A DNA stretch of 6,748 bases from JAQVUB01 sp033809415 (GTDB taxonomy: Bacteria > Verrucomicrobiota > Lentisphaeria > Oligosphaerales > Oligosphaeraceae), in assembly GCA_033809415.1 (NCBI GenBank), contig JAPXLT010000258.1, positions 1-6,748 on the forward strand, given 5' to 3'. Under the pieces are notes generated by a model. The model saw nothing but the letters and a program-made list of their open reading frames with translations, was not told where the DNA came from and searched no databases. Positions within the stretch are counted from its first letter, which is position 1. Each line of letters begins with the position of its first letter. The position numbers were made by a program, and so were the translations under genes. Below, piece after piece: positions 6,371 to 6,748 of this stretch.

Positions 6371-6748
6371 ATCATTCGCCCATGTGGGTTGCAGGCGTCA
6401 GCCCGCCCCAAGCCTTTCCATGCGGCTCGCGATCAAACTTCTCCAGTCTCGGAGAGACGGCACCATGAGTAACCCCAGGTGAAGCTGTGCGGAGCACTGC
6501 GGAACCTGGGGTCGGAACCCACCCAAAACCATTGCGCCGCATCGAGGCGGCACTGTCGCAACTTGGATGTGCGGCGGCAAATAAAGACGCGCAAGCCAAC
6601 GTTTTCCCATTGCTTCCAGCACGCATTGTTGGCGCTGGTTCATGTGCCGCCTCTCCGAGGCTTTGGTGGTGGTGGGATGCCATGCCCCAGGTTCCGCTTC
6701 GCTTCACCTGGGGTTACTCATGGTGCCACGCCTCCGGCGTTGGATGCC
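6371..6748. repeat. G+C-rich non-coding block of inverted short modules, cut by the window edge
   Basis: Composition shifts sharply from A+T-rich to G+C-rich near 6370. Bases 6459-6485 and 6701-6727 are a perfect 27-bp inverted repeat containing CACCATGAGTAACCCC. Each copy also forms a local hairpin, ACCCCAGGT/ACCTGGGGT at 6472-6480/6504-6512 and CCCCAGGT/ACCTGGGG at 6685-6692/6706-6713, with different loops. Inside lie GAGGCGGCAC (6544-6553) against GTGCCGCCTC (6644-6653), then GCCAAC (6595-6600) against GTTGGC (6628-6633). The result is a nested palindrome of roughly 300 bases. Minus-strand frames of 111 and 81 codons cross it, but two overlapping open frames and low-complexity, Ala/Ser/Pro/His-rich translations without motifs suggest shadows of a repeat. 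No transposase or integrase is visible. It may be a dispersed repeat, a non-autonomous mobile element or a structured RNA; the sequence does not decide. Confidence 0.6.

Noticed and set aside
6595..6633. GCCAAC...GTTGGC as an integron attC-like recombination site
   Set aside because: Only 6 bp pair around a 27-base loop, the expected inner paired core boxes are not evident, and no integrase or gene cassette layout is visible.
6372..6707. Minus-strand open frame of 111 codons, with an 81-codon frame overlapping it
   Set aside because: It lies across the inverted-repeat block, two frames are open at once, the translation lacks motifs and is rich in Ala, Ser, Pro, His and Gly, and no convincing ribosome site was seen. 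A repeat shadow is more likely than a gene.

Overview
The window looks like an accessory carbohydrate-related region from a bacterium of the Planctomycetes-Verrucomicrobia-Lentisphaerae group. My best guess is Lentisphaerota or a close relative. The inference rests on two large DUF4838-type proteins close together, an MBL-fold hydrolase beside them, and long A-rich inverted repeats of a kind I associate with those genomes. No taxonomic marker gene is present, so the assignment is tentative. I see no rRNA, tRNA, CRISPR array or transposase.

Layout: positions 1-39 may be the last codons of an upstream gene. A short leader with a tight hairpin (75-93) precedes a plus-strand gene (126-1871) for a 581-residue DUF4838-family protein without a signal peptide. 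Tail-to-tail with it, overlapping by 11 bases, is a small A+T-rich minus-strand gene (1861-2169) for a 102-residue protein with three membrane segments. Next, also on the minus strand, come an MBL-fold metallohydrolase (2286-3044), a 126-base imperfect inverted-repeat element (3098-3223), and a gene for an exported 957-residue DUF4838 protein with extra C-terminal beta-rich domains (3277-6150). Upstream of that gene is an A+T-rich promoter region (6151-6370) with an operator-like inverted repeat. The window ends in a G+C-rich non-coding block (about 6371-6748) built from inverted copies of short modules; it runs off the right edge.

How the genes may work together (inference): the exported DUF4838 protein could bind or cleave a glycan outside the cytoplasm and the leaderless one could act on imported fragments. 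The MBL-fold enzyme would be a cytoplasmic hydrolase of unknown substrate. The two DUF4838 proteins share an N-terminal 'LYGVY..xER.G' block, a 'hPEyF' block and a CxCxxC motif with an acidic residue just before it, so they are distant relatives that differ in localisation and C-terminal architecture. Nothing in the sequence identifies the substrate, and the convergent orientation means the two are not in one operon. The least explained parts are the two inverted-repeat structures, the membrane-protein islet and the role of the CxCxxC motif.
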